Assembly: GCA_037367405.1 (NCBI GenBank) | Contig: JAZKJV010010532.1 | Coordinates: 229,706-293,705 of the forward strand | Length of the DNA stretch: 64,000 nucleotides | Origin: Ottelia alismoides | Taxonomy: Eukaryota; Streptophyta; Magnoliopsida; Alismatales; Hydrocharitaceae | Direction: 5' to 3' | Part shown: piece by piece, positions 1-10,578 of the stretch | Position numbering within the stretch: the first letter of the stretch is position 1 | Layout of the letters: every line of letters starts with the position of its first letter | The notes under the pieces: generated by a model | Seen by the model: the letters and a program-made list of their open reading frames with translations, nothing else | Told to the model about the DNA's origin: nothing | The model's database searches: none | Position numbers and translations under genes: made by a program

Positions 1-1250
1 TATTTTTGCTTGCATTTTTCATCAGCATTTATTTCCATTCCATTTCATACTATTTTAAAATAATTGTGGATTGACACATTTCTATTTCTGACTTTCTTGC
101 GAGGGCCCGACGATCGAGGAAGTCTTTCTTCGGAGAATTGAGGCACCCGTGCGATTCGGATGCAGCTCGCTTCTACATCGAGCCGCAGGAGGACGTAGGA
201 GAGCCGAAGTAGGAGTGTAGGTAGCTGTAGTGTAGCTTACTTTTAGCTTAGTTTCTATTTCTGCATATTATTATTGTAATAATAGAGGAGAGAGACACTC
301 TCAGACTTGGTAGTTATCTTGGGGTCTGTTTTGCCGAGCACAGGTGTGCGCGGGGGACCTCACCGCAGATTTCTCGTAGGTTTTGGTTTGATCATGTTAT
401 TTACTACTTATCTGATTTTCGAGAATTTTGCCCTTAGACTTAGGATTTTATGTGACTGGGATGTAATTAATTAAGGCCAAACCCTAATTATCTTCTTGCT
501 CCTATAGATCGATAATTGGACTTAATTAATTAATTCACAAAGAAAAAGTCAGATTAATAAGGCTCGAGTCCATGTGACGTGAGGAACCACATACAACGCG
601 TACAGGATCCGTTGGGGCGAACAGCGAGTGGTTCCCAAGATCGGACTCGGGAGTTAGTTTGATTTATTAACTATTGTGCTTATCATGTAGAACTGGCTTT
701 GTCTAAGGTCGTTTTCTTCGTGCATCATATTGGTAGTTTACTTTCAGTCTTTATTTTATGCGCGGATCACCCTGCATGTAGAGAGCTGGTGTCAGGTACG
801 CATTTCTTACTCTACATGCATCACCGTGTTTGATTGTGCATCAGCTTTTTCTTCTTCTCCCCCAGTTTTGGGGCTTAAAATAAGCAGGAGAACCGAAAAA
901 TTATTTTGGCATTGTTTGCTTGAAAAATACCTAAAAAACAAAAACTATAAAATTGGACTGCTCAACACACTTGACCCTAAAAGACACTTCACCGAAAAAT
1001 TTATCTTGGGAAAGTAATCCCTTCATTGTATGGTTTGGATGAGAGAGAGAGAGAGTGACCCGCACACTAAGTTAGAGCCATATCTGATTTCTTGATAGAC
1101 TACTGGCCTTTTATACGGTAGAGTATGTTGGAAGTATTGGATTCCTATCAGCTTGCTTAATCGCTCTGAAAGACTGCCTCATCACCTAATAAAATTGACA
1201 AGATAACCAATCGAGCCTTTACAGTCTTTAGCTCCGCGTCGAGTAGGTGA
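1..1250 (+). other. Gypsy-1 untranslated leader
   Basis: This stretch precedes gag and has no convincing ATG-started reading frame. It aligns in the reverse sense with the Gypsy-2 leader, which is split at 33240-34440 and 45019-45413. Shared landmarks are the block around 300-350 (GGGGTCTGTTT then GCACAGGTGTGC), the block around 390-500 (TTAATTAATTAAGGCC-like), and the block around 960-1260 (CTTGACCCTAAAAGACACTTCAC, then a GA run, then GAATTGGGGGTA). The Copia-B insertion in Gypsy-2 lies at the place equivalent to about position 340 here. A short GA microsatellite lies at about 1040-1056. Confidence 0.75.
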
Positions 1251-1359
1251 ATTGGGGGTATGCTTTCTCATCTTGTGTGTTCCCAGATCTCATCCGCATT
1301 CACTCACCACATCAAGATGATGATCAGGAGGTCTCTTAGGCAGCCCCTGGTGCACTGCT

Positions 1360-2283
1360 TTATAGCACTCTGCCCTGCTCATCAAGGTTGGTCGATGAGA
1401 GACGACACCTGCTCTCCGAACCCGAGTCTGATTCTGCCCTATTCCTCCTCGACCACCCTTCTTCTAGTCTTGAGGTGCCCGAGAAGAGATCGCAACAGAC
1501 ATCAGATGATTTATAGGCACCTGAATTTGGGTCTTTTGCCTTTGAGGAGACCATGGCTAGCAGCAAGGAGCACACTGATGGACCCTATGGGACAGAGACA
1601 TACGTATTGGATCTGGGTGACATCAACAACACCTTGTTAGCCTCTTTGGAGACCATGCAACGTCACATCAGAGACTAGGGGGCTTTCATGGTGGATATGC
1701 ACTGCGAGATGGAGCAGCAGAGAGCCGACAGAGATCAACACAAAGCCGCAGGAGGAGGAGGAGGAGATATTCCGGATGACAAAGAGCCTGAGGAGCCAGC
1801 ACAACCAACATCACCAGCACGACCGATGAGGGAGTTGCACAATCCAGTTTGACTCTCACCCATAGATGGATAGTGCTGCCAGTTATTGTGGGGGACTTCA
1901 AGTTCCCACCTCAGACGATTCAGCTTCTTCTCCGCTTCCATGGTCTCACAACAGAAAAGCCACACCTCCATCTCCAGGAGTTTGAGATGATCTGCAGTAC
2001 TGTCCATGATCGTCATGTGGACGATGACACTAATCAGTTGGTGGCCTTTCCTTTCTCCCTCGTAGATAGAGCAACCAACTGGTTGATGCGCCTAGGGAGA
2101 TATGTTACTATGTGGGAACAACTCCGAACCGAGTACTTGAACAAGTATTATGTACTCGGTTGAACCAATGCAGCCAGGGCCCTGACCAGCAACTTCTCCA
2201 TGCTCCCCAATGAGCAGTTTCACGAAGCATGGGATAGGTTCAGGGAGCTCACAGACCAGTGCCCACATCATGATATATCCAAG
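1360..2283 (+). pseudogene. gag: Gypsy-1 gag, N-terminal part (truncated by Copia-A)
   Basis: Gag is the structural protein that forms the cytoplasmic particle. The first part (about 1360-1850) reads as an acidic, Gln/Gly-rich stretch with internal stops and includes a PMRELHNPV-like segment. After a frame change the conserved gag core runs 1849-2163: IVLPVI, then FHGLTTEKPHLHLQEFE, then FPFSLVDRATNWLMRL, then a W-x-QL-x-x-YLNKYY block. This is the classic Retrotrans_gag pattern of plant gypsy elements. A TGA at about 2161 breaks the frame, and the following bases up to 2283 continue in the style of an LPNEQFHEAWDRFREL segment. The reading resumes at 13131 on the far side of Copia-A. Identification is confident; the start codon is not. 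Confidence 0.85.
2279..2283. repeat. Target-site duplication CCAAG, left copy (Copia-A)
   Basis: CCAAG directly precedes the TGTTAGAC start of the Copia-A 5' LTR. It is repeated exactly at 13126-13130 after the 3' LTR ends in CTTCA. A 5-bp duplication is normal for copia integrase. Confidence 0.95.
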
Positions 2284-4823
2284 TGTTAGACATGTGAGCC
2301 CTTGGCGAACCATTCTTACAATAAATGTTATTGTAATATTTATGTTTATCAATAGAAGTTATTGATGTTTCACTCCTTTTTCTGAAATTAAATGAATGAA
2401 TGCACTATAAGTTCCCTCTGTACAATTAGGGTTATGTACCATGGCCATCTTGATGATCATATAGCTATTGATTCAATAAATGAATCATAGAGGCTAGTGT
2501 TTGTATGAATATCTAAGGAGTTAGATAGAGGACTCATCAAGCACCGTCAAATGATCGTTAAGAGATGATCTCCAGCCTAAGTAGGAGATGGCAATCCCTT
2601 CTCACATAGGCTGATATCTGACCGACCTCTTGATGCAGGTCCTCTGCATGGGAATAGTGATTCGGAGGTGTCAAATTAGTTAGGTCAGTGAGTTGACTTA
2701 ACGAGATCGAGATAACCTAAGTCCTTTGTTGAATGATGTCACAGCATAGGCACGCATCCTCTGATCGGAGACAGATGTATTGCTATATGTCTGAGTATGT
2801 TCATTTGGCAGACCGGTAGGTTGATGGCCTAACCAAGGTCTATATACCGGCGAGCTGGTGTGCATGTATGGGCATATGAGCAATACGATCTCTCAAAGGG
2901 ATCATACAGGATCCCTTATGAATCGGAAGACATGAGTTCACTCATGAGGTATTGGGACCGATCAAATTCCATGCATGGTCGTCATGCTTTGGAAACATGA
3001 CATGAATTTGAAGGTATGATATATGCTTTGGGAAAGCATATGACCGATACCAACTCCCAATGACCAAGAATGATAAACTTAGTGATTAAACTCTGAAGAA
3101 GACAGTTTAAAATTGATCTTAATCTTCAGATTGATCATGAGTCTTCCAGCATGCATGATGTAAAGGTATTGGGAATACCTGAGGATGATGTGATCATAAA
3201 CGATTGTATAACCATGACGCTTCCATTCCGAGGGAGTGATGAAACAGGTCTGGATTTTAGTGACTCCTCTCACTAGAGAAGCAATCTGATCTTGGTCCAA
3301 GTGTTGGACATTGGTCTGAATGTGATTCAGATGCAATGAGAAGATTAGATTTGCGGTCTTGATTTAATCAAGCATCTATGGGAGGTTCGGACGATCTAGA
3401 TTTGAGATAAGATCTCAATGTCCAAGTCACTATACGTGGAACAACACAATCGCCATGTCCTTATCTCCAAGTATCTGCGGAGAAAGCACATTATTTTTCA
3501 AGGGGTTCAAGAATAATTCATTTATGAACTACATATCCAAGCAAGAAAAACTTGATGATTAAATGAGATTTAATTGTCAATCATAATATGAATTAGATTC
3601 ATATTGTTAGAATGATTACCCAAGATAATTAAATAGGACTTAATTATCAAGGATTGGAGAATGTGGATAATACTATCCATAATAATTGTGTATTATAAAT
3701 ATGATTTATAATAGACATATATATTGAAGAAAGAGAGATTTTATAAATAGAATTTGTTAATTATTAATGTGGATTGGATTCACATTAATTAATTAATTGG
3801 AAATGCAATTTACAAATTAGTTTGGGTTGTAAATATGATTCACATAATTTTCAATGGCTTGATTGAAATATTCACAAATTAATTTAGAATTAATTTGGTA
3901 AATAATTTTGTGATAATGGTTGTTGCAAAATTAGATTAAGAAATAATAAATAGAATAAAAAAGGGAGATAAAAATCACCACAAAAAAAAGGTGGCGTCAC
4001 CTATAAGTGATGCCCCCTAAATTTGTGGGAGATTTAGTTATCACTTTTTTATTTTATATTATTATCTCTTGATAATTAATTTATGTTAAATTAAATTGTG
4101 TTGATAATATTGCAACATATATTTAATTTAAATTTAAATTAATCTTGTTGGTTTTAATCAACAACAATCATAGCCATTGATTATTACATAGAATCCCATG
4201 GCCGTTGGATCTATGTGTCCCATGGATTGAGATCCATTGGATACCAAACTAATTTAAAAGGAAGGCTAACCTAGCCTTTCATGGTACATTATTTTAGAGT
4301 TGTACAAGCCTACTACTCTCTCTCTCTCTCTCATTCTCGTCTACCATCTCTCTCAATTTCAAGTGGCCGTCGATCTTGAATATTGAGGAGGATAGTATCT
4401 CTCTTTCGCCTTCGACGACTCGAGGATCTCCTTTTTCTTTGGGGTTGCTCACTCTAAAGGAAGACGACGGATTTTGTTTGACGAAATCAGGGGATTCATT
4501 GCTTGGATCTTCATCGAGGATTGCGGGAGGAACGCGACTCATCATCGTGCCCGCAAGTGCGTTCTTCGTGGATCGGACTTAAGGTAGGAGGATCTCTTGT
4601 TTGGGATCTCACGATTACAACCACGCTCCAAGAGGTATTCCTTATACTTTGTGGTCTTATGAAACGATCCGAGAAGTGTTCTCGTGATCATGTGGTTTCA
4701 TCTTTAGATTTAAAAATTTTAATTTCTGCCGCATCTAGCGACTAGGGCGACTAGTTGCTCCGATTGCATATGATGCGATCGACACACTTCCGTGATGTGC
4801 TTAAGGATTCTCAATATACTTCA
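2284..4823 (+). repeat. Copia-A 5' LTR (2540 bp)
   Basis: The LTR begins TGTTAG and ends ACTTCA. It carries a CT run near 4317-4332 and a promoter-like region around 4250. There the TATA box seen in the 3' LTR (TATAAAAGG) reads TTTAAAAGG at 4253-4261. The downstream part contains a conserved CAAGAG/GTATT sequence near 4630 that looks like a splice donor. It matches 10579-13125 along its whole length. Reading frames inside it are LTR sequence, not genes. Confidence 0.95.
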
Positions 4824-4825
4824 AG

Positions 4826-4838
4826 TGGTATCAGAGCC
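4826..4838 (+). other. Copia-A primer-binding site (initiator Met-tRNA)
   Basis: TGGTATCAGAGCC begins two bases after the 5' LTR. It is complementary to the 3' end of plant initiator Met-tRNA and would prime minus-strand DNA synthesis. Confidence 0.95.
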
Positions 4839-6654
4839 ATAGGTTGAATAAGGTTTTGGATATGATCCATAGACCTAGGACGACTTGGGCTTGAAAGGGT
4901 CGCGAAAGTTTTGTCACATTTCAATTTTCGCACTTCTGTCTAATTGAAATTTTCATACTGTTTAAATTGTTTAAATACGAAATTTGCATTTGTATTTTGT
5001 TCCCCATTAAATAAGGAAACCATAGGATCTGAGTTTATGTAATTTGGACTTCATTTGCTCAAGATATGGCCTTTTGAATATGCATGTATTAAATGTTGCG
5101 GGAACTGCGGATCTGATCGTGATTAATAAGTTAATTACTATTTTGATATCCCTCAAAATGCGTGAATTATCACTTGGGTTCTTTAATAAATCAAATTGCT
5201 AATCTTAGGAAACTGATTTTGCAATTTTTGTATTTAAATTGATCAAGATAAGTTAATTTCGGTGATTGGGGGTCACTCCTGGAAATTGACATCTTTTGAT
5301 CATGAACCTTGTGATAAGTCATTCAAATATGATGAAGAAAATTAATGATTAATTTTCTGAAATAATTAGTGATAAATATTTGTGAAATATATAAAGAGAT
5401 AATTATTTCATTGAATGACACTTGCCTAACCACGATGATAAGATAATTGATATTGATCATTGGTTGATATGAATTCATCAACAAACATTGATTTCATGAA
5501 AAACCTTAGTTAATCCTACAATAGATGTAGGACAACATTTACATGAAAAACCCTCTTGCTTGAATAGGATTGGGGATTTGTTTAGCAAATTTCCTTGTAA
5601 TATAAGCAAAATTATTTTGATGCATATTATATGGTATAATTTCGGTTGAAAAATTGATGAGCATCTCAAAGTACATGATGATCTATCTGGCATTATCCTT
5701 TCCTGAGGTGGATATGATGCCTAGTCTAAGAGCATTGGGGTCGTGGGTTGCAACGCATGTGGTCTGTCCCACTCTCGTCAGTACTAGCTATGACAGCGGG
5801 TAGGGATTGGATAATGCTGGAGGAAGTCAAAGTGTATTTTTCTAATTATTAAAATTCGAATAATACGTACTTTGAGATTATACCTACTATTCAAGTAATA
5901 ATCAAGTTTGTTGATTGATGATTGGATTATTGATTAATTTAATGTGATTAAATTAATTATATCCAATAGGCACTCTATTATGAATAGATGTGTATTTCCC
6001 TTTGAAGAATTAATTATGTAAATATGATTCACGATAATTAATTGTAAAATTTGAATATGAGATGGAGGATAACATAAGTGACATCCATGGTCTCCCGTCA
6101 AGGCGAAGGGTTCCGTCGCCAGAGATTGTATGTAGGAGATGCCTGTCCGAAGTGATAGATCCTATTTGCAAGCGCATCTGGATCGGGCTCTTTGCTTCTT
6201 GAAAGAGTAAGGCCGTATGCGTAGTGACCCCAATATCGAGTCCTCATATTATTGGGGAGATATTGGATTGCGCATAGCGAGTTCTAATCCTGTTGACAGT
6301 TGATTCAATTAGCAACGGGTCAACATCATCTTAGGGGTGGTGGGCCCAGGTGTTAAAGACCGAATTGGGAAATACAAGTTGAACTTGCAAGGAGAAATTA
6401 GTTCCCGCTTCTTTTTATCGGAGTCACAAGTTCTCATATTATTTGGATGTGACAAAGATAGGAAAGGAGATCCCAGATCTTGCTTGAGATATAGTTGTAA
6501 GTATGTCTCTTATTTTGAAAGACAATTAGGGAACAATCTTTCAAAGTTGACATAGCAAGACAAATTTGATTTAAAATACCTTAATCAAATTATTCTTAAA
6601 ATGAATATACAATTATTTATATATTCTAAAATAGTGCATTCTTAATTTCATGAA
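4839..6654 (+). other. Copia-A long leader
   Basis: About 1.8 kb lies between the primer site and the gag ATG, long for a copia element. It is closely matched, in reverse, by the Copia-B leader (40640-42477), for example around 5690-5830 and 6060-6300. The part at about 6060-6290 can be read as a 75-codon frame that is also open in Copia-B; in Copia-A one TGA interrupts it. Apart from that frame I see no coding signal. Confidence 0.7.
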
Positions 6655-7500
6655 ATGAATTTCATGAACCCACTTAGCAGGCTCCTACAGGTCAACCAGT
6701 TGATCGAGCCAAATTATTCGGATTGGATCCGAAATTTAGATCTTATCCTATCCGCGGAGCGCGTCTCTTATGTGCTGACCAAGGACGAGATAGAAAACCC
6801 TAAGACTGCAGAAGATAAATTACATAATGAGAAATATGATGAAGATCATAATCTGGCAAGGTGCTACATCCTTGGGTCTTTGTCCAATGTGCTTCATAAG
6901 CAACATGTGGAAATGAACCATTGACAAGAGATTATGTTGAATCTGAAGGAAATGTTTGGTGACATAAACCGCACACAGCGTTACAACGTGATGAAAGAGC
7001 TTATTCGCTGCAAGATGCAGGAAGGGACCTCTGTTAGAGAACACGTACTCAAAGTGTTTGGGTACCTCTCTGAATTGGAAACCCTGGGAGCCTACTTGCA
7101 TTCTGAAATGCAAGCTGTTTTCATTCTCCTGTCACTCCCTAAGTCTTTCAACAACTTTATCGTGTCTTACCACATGAGCAAAGGCGACTTCACTAATGTT
7201 GGGTTGTTGGCTGCATTGAAGTCTGCAGAAGACGTCATGAAGAGGCCCCTATGCTAGTGCAATGGTTGCACAGGTGAGAGGAAAGCACGAGTGAAAGCAA
7301 GGTTCTCGGAAGGGCCCGGCCCAGAAGAGAAAGAAGAAGAATCAAGGAGTTGATTCATCTTCTAGTGCTTCCACACTGATGACATCGAAAAAGTCTGATG
7401 TTTGTCACCACTGCAAGATGCTGGGGCACTGGCAGCATAACTGTCCGGATTACCTGAAGTCTACTGACAAAGGTAAAGCCCCAGTAGGTATGAATTTACT
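6655..7500 (+). pseudogene. gag: Copia-A gag with CCHC zinc knuckle
   Basis: The ATG at 6655 starts a copia-type gag (UBN2-like): NYSDWIRNLDLILSAERVSYVL is followed by a YDEDHNLARCYILGSLS block. A TGA at 6922-6924 interrupts it, and the same protein continues at 6934-7257 (MLNLKEMFGDINRTQRYNVM through SLPKSFNNFIVSYHMSKGDF). A frameshift follows. A zinc knuckle CHHCKMLGHWQHNC, with all four C-C-H-C ligands present, is encoded at 7403-7444. Gag would form the virus-like particle and bind RNA through the knuckle. Stops and frameshifts make this a pseudogene. Confidence 0.9.
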
Positions 7501-7503
7501 TTC

Positions 7504-7815
7504 ATGATTGAAACTAGGTTTCTCGTTGGACGAGAAGGAAGCTGGGTTGTAGATTTTGGTGCTTCTGTTCATGTATGCAATTCGTTGCATTTGTTTCAAG
7601 AAACTAGGAATCTGGATCATGGGGAGATAGTCATCCAGATGGGGTCTGATGCAAGTGTTGCAGCAGTCGCCGTCGGGACCTGCAGACTATCATTATCTAG
7701 TGGTCGAGTCATAGTACTTAAAGAGTATCTTTATGTACCTGAAGTTAGAAGGAATCTGATATCTGTATCTAAGTTAGTTAAAATGGATATTCCTTCACTT
7801 TCTGTAATAAATTAA
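7504..7815 (+). pseudogene. Copia-A aspartic protease, catalytic triplet altered
   Basis: This 103-codon open stretch is the retropepsin domain that cleaves the polyprotein. The active-site region reads WVVDFGASVHVC (Asp at residue 17, codon 7552-7554), followed by typical beta-strand blocks ending in KEYLYVPEVRRNLISVSKL. Copia proteases have D-S/T-G here; this copy has D-F-G because the codon at 7555-7557 is TTT where TCT is expected. The aspartate is kept, but the Ser/Thr that supports it is lost. The real protein is part of one gag-pol frame, so the local start has no meaning. Confidence 0.88.
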
Positions 7816-7853
7816 TCATAAACCGTTATGATAAATATATTGCGGATGGTATT

Positions 7854-8650
7854 TTGACTTCTAGTGGACTCTATGAATTGTGCATTGGTGAATGTGTCAT
7901 GAATGTTACTAACACAAATAATGGAAACCCCAAGAGATTCAGGGAGGATGGAAATAATTCGAATATGATTTGGCATCAAAGGCTTGGTCATTTATCTGTT
8001 GATAGGATCAATATATTGATAAAGGATGGACCTTTAGATTTTCTACATGTTCAATCTTTACCTACCTGCGAACACTGCATTCGAGGTAAAATGACTAGAG
8101 CACCTTTTCGTAACAAGGTTACGAGATGCAAAGGTATTCTTGACCTAATACATACTGATGTGTGTGGTCCCTTCAGTACCGCGACCAGAAATGGATATCC
8201 ATATTATTTGACGTTTATTGATGACCATTCGCGATACAGGTTTATCTTCCTACTACGTCATAAATCCGAAACCTTTGAAAAGTTCAAAGAGTTCGAGGCT
8301 TTGGTTGAGAACCATACCGATAGGAAGATCAAACGGATTCGATCTGACCAAGGTGGTGAGTACCTCTCATATGAATTCAAAGAATATCTTAAAGGGAATG
8401 TAATTTTCTCCAATCTCACCCCCCTGGAACTCCCCAACTTAATGGTGTTGCTAAAAGACGCAACAGGACCATCATGGACATAGTCCGTTCAATGATGAGC
8501 AAAGCACATTTACCTCTTAGTTTCTGGGGATATGTAGTAGAGACTACAATTTATATCCTGAACAAGATTCCTAGCAAGTCTGTACCCAAGACTCCTAACG
8601 AGCTCTGGTTTGGTACCAAACCTAGTGTCAAACTCTTGAGGGTTTAGGGA
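7854..8650 (+). pseudogene. Copia-A integrase
   Basis: Integrase inserts the cDNA into host DNA. The N-terminal zinc site is visible as WHQRLGH and CEHC (His41, His46, Cys72, Cys75 of the local frame). The catalytic core has Asp102 in TDVCGPF and Asp165 in RSDQGGEY, with FIDDHSR between. A frameshift near 8395-8420 breaks the frame. In the continuing frame the catalytic Glu is replaced by Lys: GVAKRRNR, codon AAA at 8453-8455, where related elements have GVAERRNR or similar. A TAG follows at 8645-8647. The enzyme is inactive on both counts. Confidence 0.9.
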
Positions 8651-10563
8651 TGTTTGGTCCATGCGAAGAACGTAAACTCAAGTAAGCTAGAATCTCGCAC
8701 TCGTGAGTGCTACTTCATTGGGTATGTTAAAGTTGGTATTGGATACCAGCTTTATGACCCTGAGACCACAAAGGTTTTTGTCTCTAGGGTTGTGAAATTT
8801 CTGTAGGATGATTTCCCTAATGCTCAAGATAGAAATGAAGTAGAGGAACTCATTGAATCCCCTGAGGATTCTGAGATTCCTGAACTAGAAACTGAAGAAA
8901 TAAATGAAGATGAAACACCCATACCTCTTCAAAGGAGTTCGAGGGTGGTTGCATTACCTGAAAGGTATGGATTCCATGTATCAGGTGTGACTGATAATGA
9001 TCCTTCTTCACTTGATGAAGCACTCGTGGATCAAGACATGGATAGATGCAAGCAATGAAGTCAGAAATTGACTCCATGCATAAGAATGGTGTATGGACCC
9101 TAGAGGATCCACCTAAAGGGGTAAAACCCATTGGGTGTAAATGGATCTTCAAGATAAAGAGGGGACCTGATGGGAAAGTAGAAACTTTCAAGGCACGACT
9201 GATATCAACGGGCTACACACAGAGAGAAGGCATCGACTACGATGAGACGTTCTCTCCTATGGCCATGCTTAAGTCCATCTGGACACTGCTAGCTATAGTT
9301 GCATCTCTCGACTACGACATCTGGAAGATGGACGTCAAGACAGCTTTCCTCAATGGATACCTCGAGGAGGATATCTATATGGAGGAGCCTCAGGGCTTCA
9401 TACTTGAGGATGGTAAAGTATGCAAGATGAAGAAATCCATCTATGGGCTCAAACAAGCTTCTCGTAGCTGGAACATCAGATTTGACGAAACAATAAAGAG
9501 TTATGATTTTGTGCAGAATCCTGATGAACCTTGTGTGTAGAAGAAGCTTAGTGGGAGTGCCATTGTGTTTATCGTGCTTTATGTAGATGATATCCTTATC
9601 ATTGGGAATGATACAGGAATGATGACCAGTGTGAAGAATTGGTTGTCCCATACCTTCGAGATGAAAGATCTTGGAGAAGCCTCTTACATCTTAGGCCTGA
9701 AGTTGTTCAGAAATCGACAAAAAGAGGATATTGGGGTTATCACAACATAGATACATAAAGAAGATTCTTGAACGATTCCATGTGGATAGTTCCAAGAAAG
9801 GATTCCTCCCCTTGGGACATGGTATCCATCTGTCCAAAGGGATGGCTCCTCAAGGTGTTGAGGAAAGAAAGGCCACGGCTGGATGCCCTTACGCATCAGC
9901 TGTAGGAAGCTTGATGTATGCCATGATGTGTACTAGGCCAGACATCTGCCATGCAGTGGGAGTGGTAAGTCGTTATCAATCCTGTTATGGAGAGAAACAT
10001 TGGAATGCAGTAAAGAACATATTCAAATATCTAAGACGCACGCAAGATTACATCTTGGTCAATGGGGATCGTGATCTCCAAGTCTTGGGATATACAGATT
10101 CAGACTTCCAGTCGGATATTGATGATCGAAAGTCGACATCAGGGTTTGTGTTCCTATTGAACGGTGGTGCTATGAGCTGGAGAAGCAAGAAGCAAGACAC
10201 TACGGCGGATTCAACAACAGAACCGAGTACATTACCGCATCGGATGCTGCATAGGAGGCGGTGTGGTTGCGCAAGTTCATGTTGGAGCTTGGCGTAGTTA
10301 ACTCTGATACTCCATTCCCGTTAATCTGCGATAACAAGAGAGCCATTGCCAAAGCAAAGGAACCCATGTGCCATCAAAAGAGCAAGCACGTGGAAAGGAA
10401 ATACCACATCATTCGGGAGATTCAAAAGTGTGGTGATATCATCATCACCAAGGTGGCCTCTGCAGACAACATTGCTGATCCTCTTACCAAACCTCTGACA
10501 CATAAGGTTTTTGACCGGCATGTAATGAGTATGGGTTTACGGATTGTATCTGAATGGTTTTGA
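8651..10563 (+). pseudogene. pol: Copia-A linker, reverse transcriptase and RNase H
   Basis: After an acidic linker (8820-9030, with a TAG at 8804-8806) and a frame change near 9035, the RVT_2 reverse transcriptase runs 9046-9900: GCKWIFKIKRGPDGKV, WKMDVKTAFLNGYLEEDIYM, SIYGLKQASR and the catalytic YVDD at 9580-9591. A TAG replaces a sense codon at 9538-9540, and a frameshift lies near 9740. RNase H follows at 10077-10563 with GYTDSDF, DDRKSTSG and the C-terminal KHVERKYHIIREI and NIADPLTKPL blocks, with one more frameshift near 10200. The frame ends in TGA at 10561-10563. This part copies element RNA into DNA; here it is broken but easily recognised. Confidence 0.92.
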
Positions 10564-10578
10564 GGGCTAGTGTGATAT
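10561..10578 (+). other. Copia-A polypurine tract (degraded)
   Basis: The sequence GAGGGCTAGTGTGATAT abuts the 3' LTR. The same place in Copia-B reads GGGCTAGTGGGAGAT on its coding strand, which is a better purine run. The two T changes here interrupt the tract that would prime plus-strand DNA. Confidence 0.7.

Noticed and set aside
730..1017. A 95-codon frame in the Gypsy-1 leader
   Set aside because: It begins at TTG, has no domain, and the aligned Gypsy-2 leader does not keep it.
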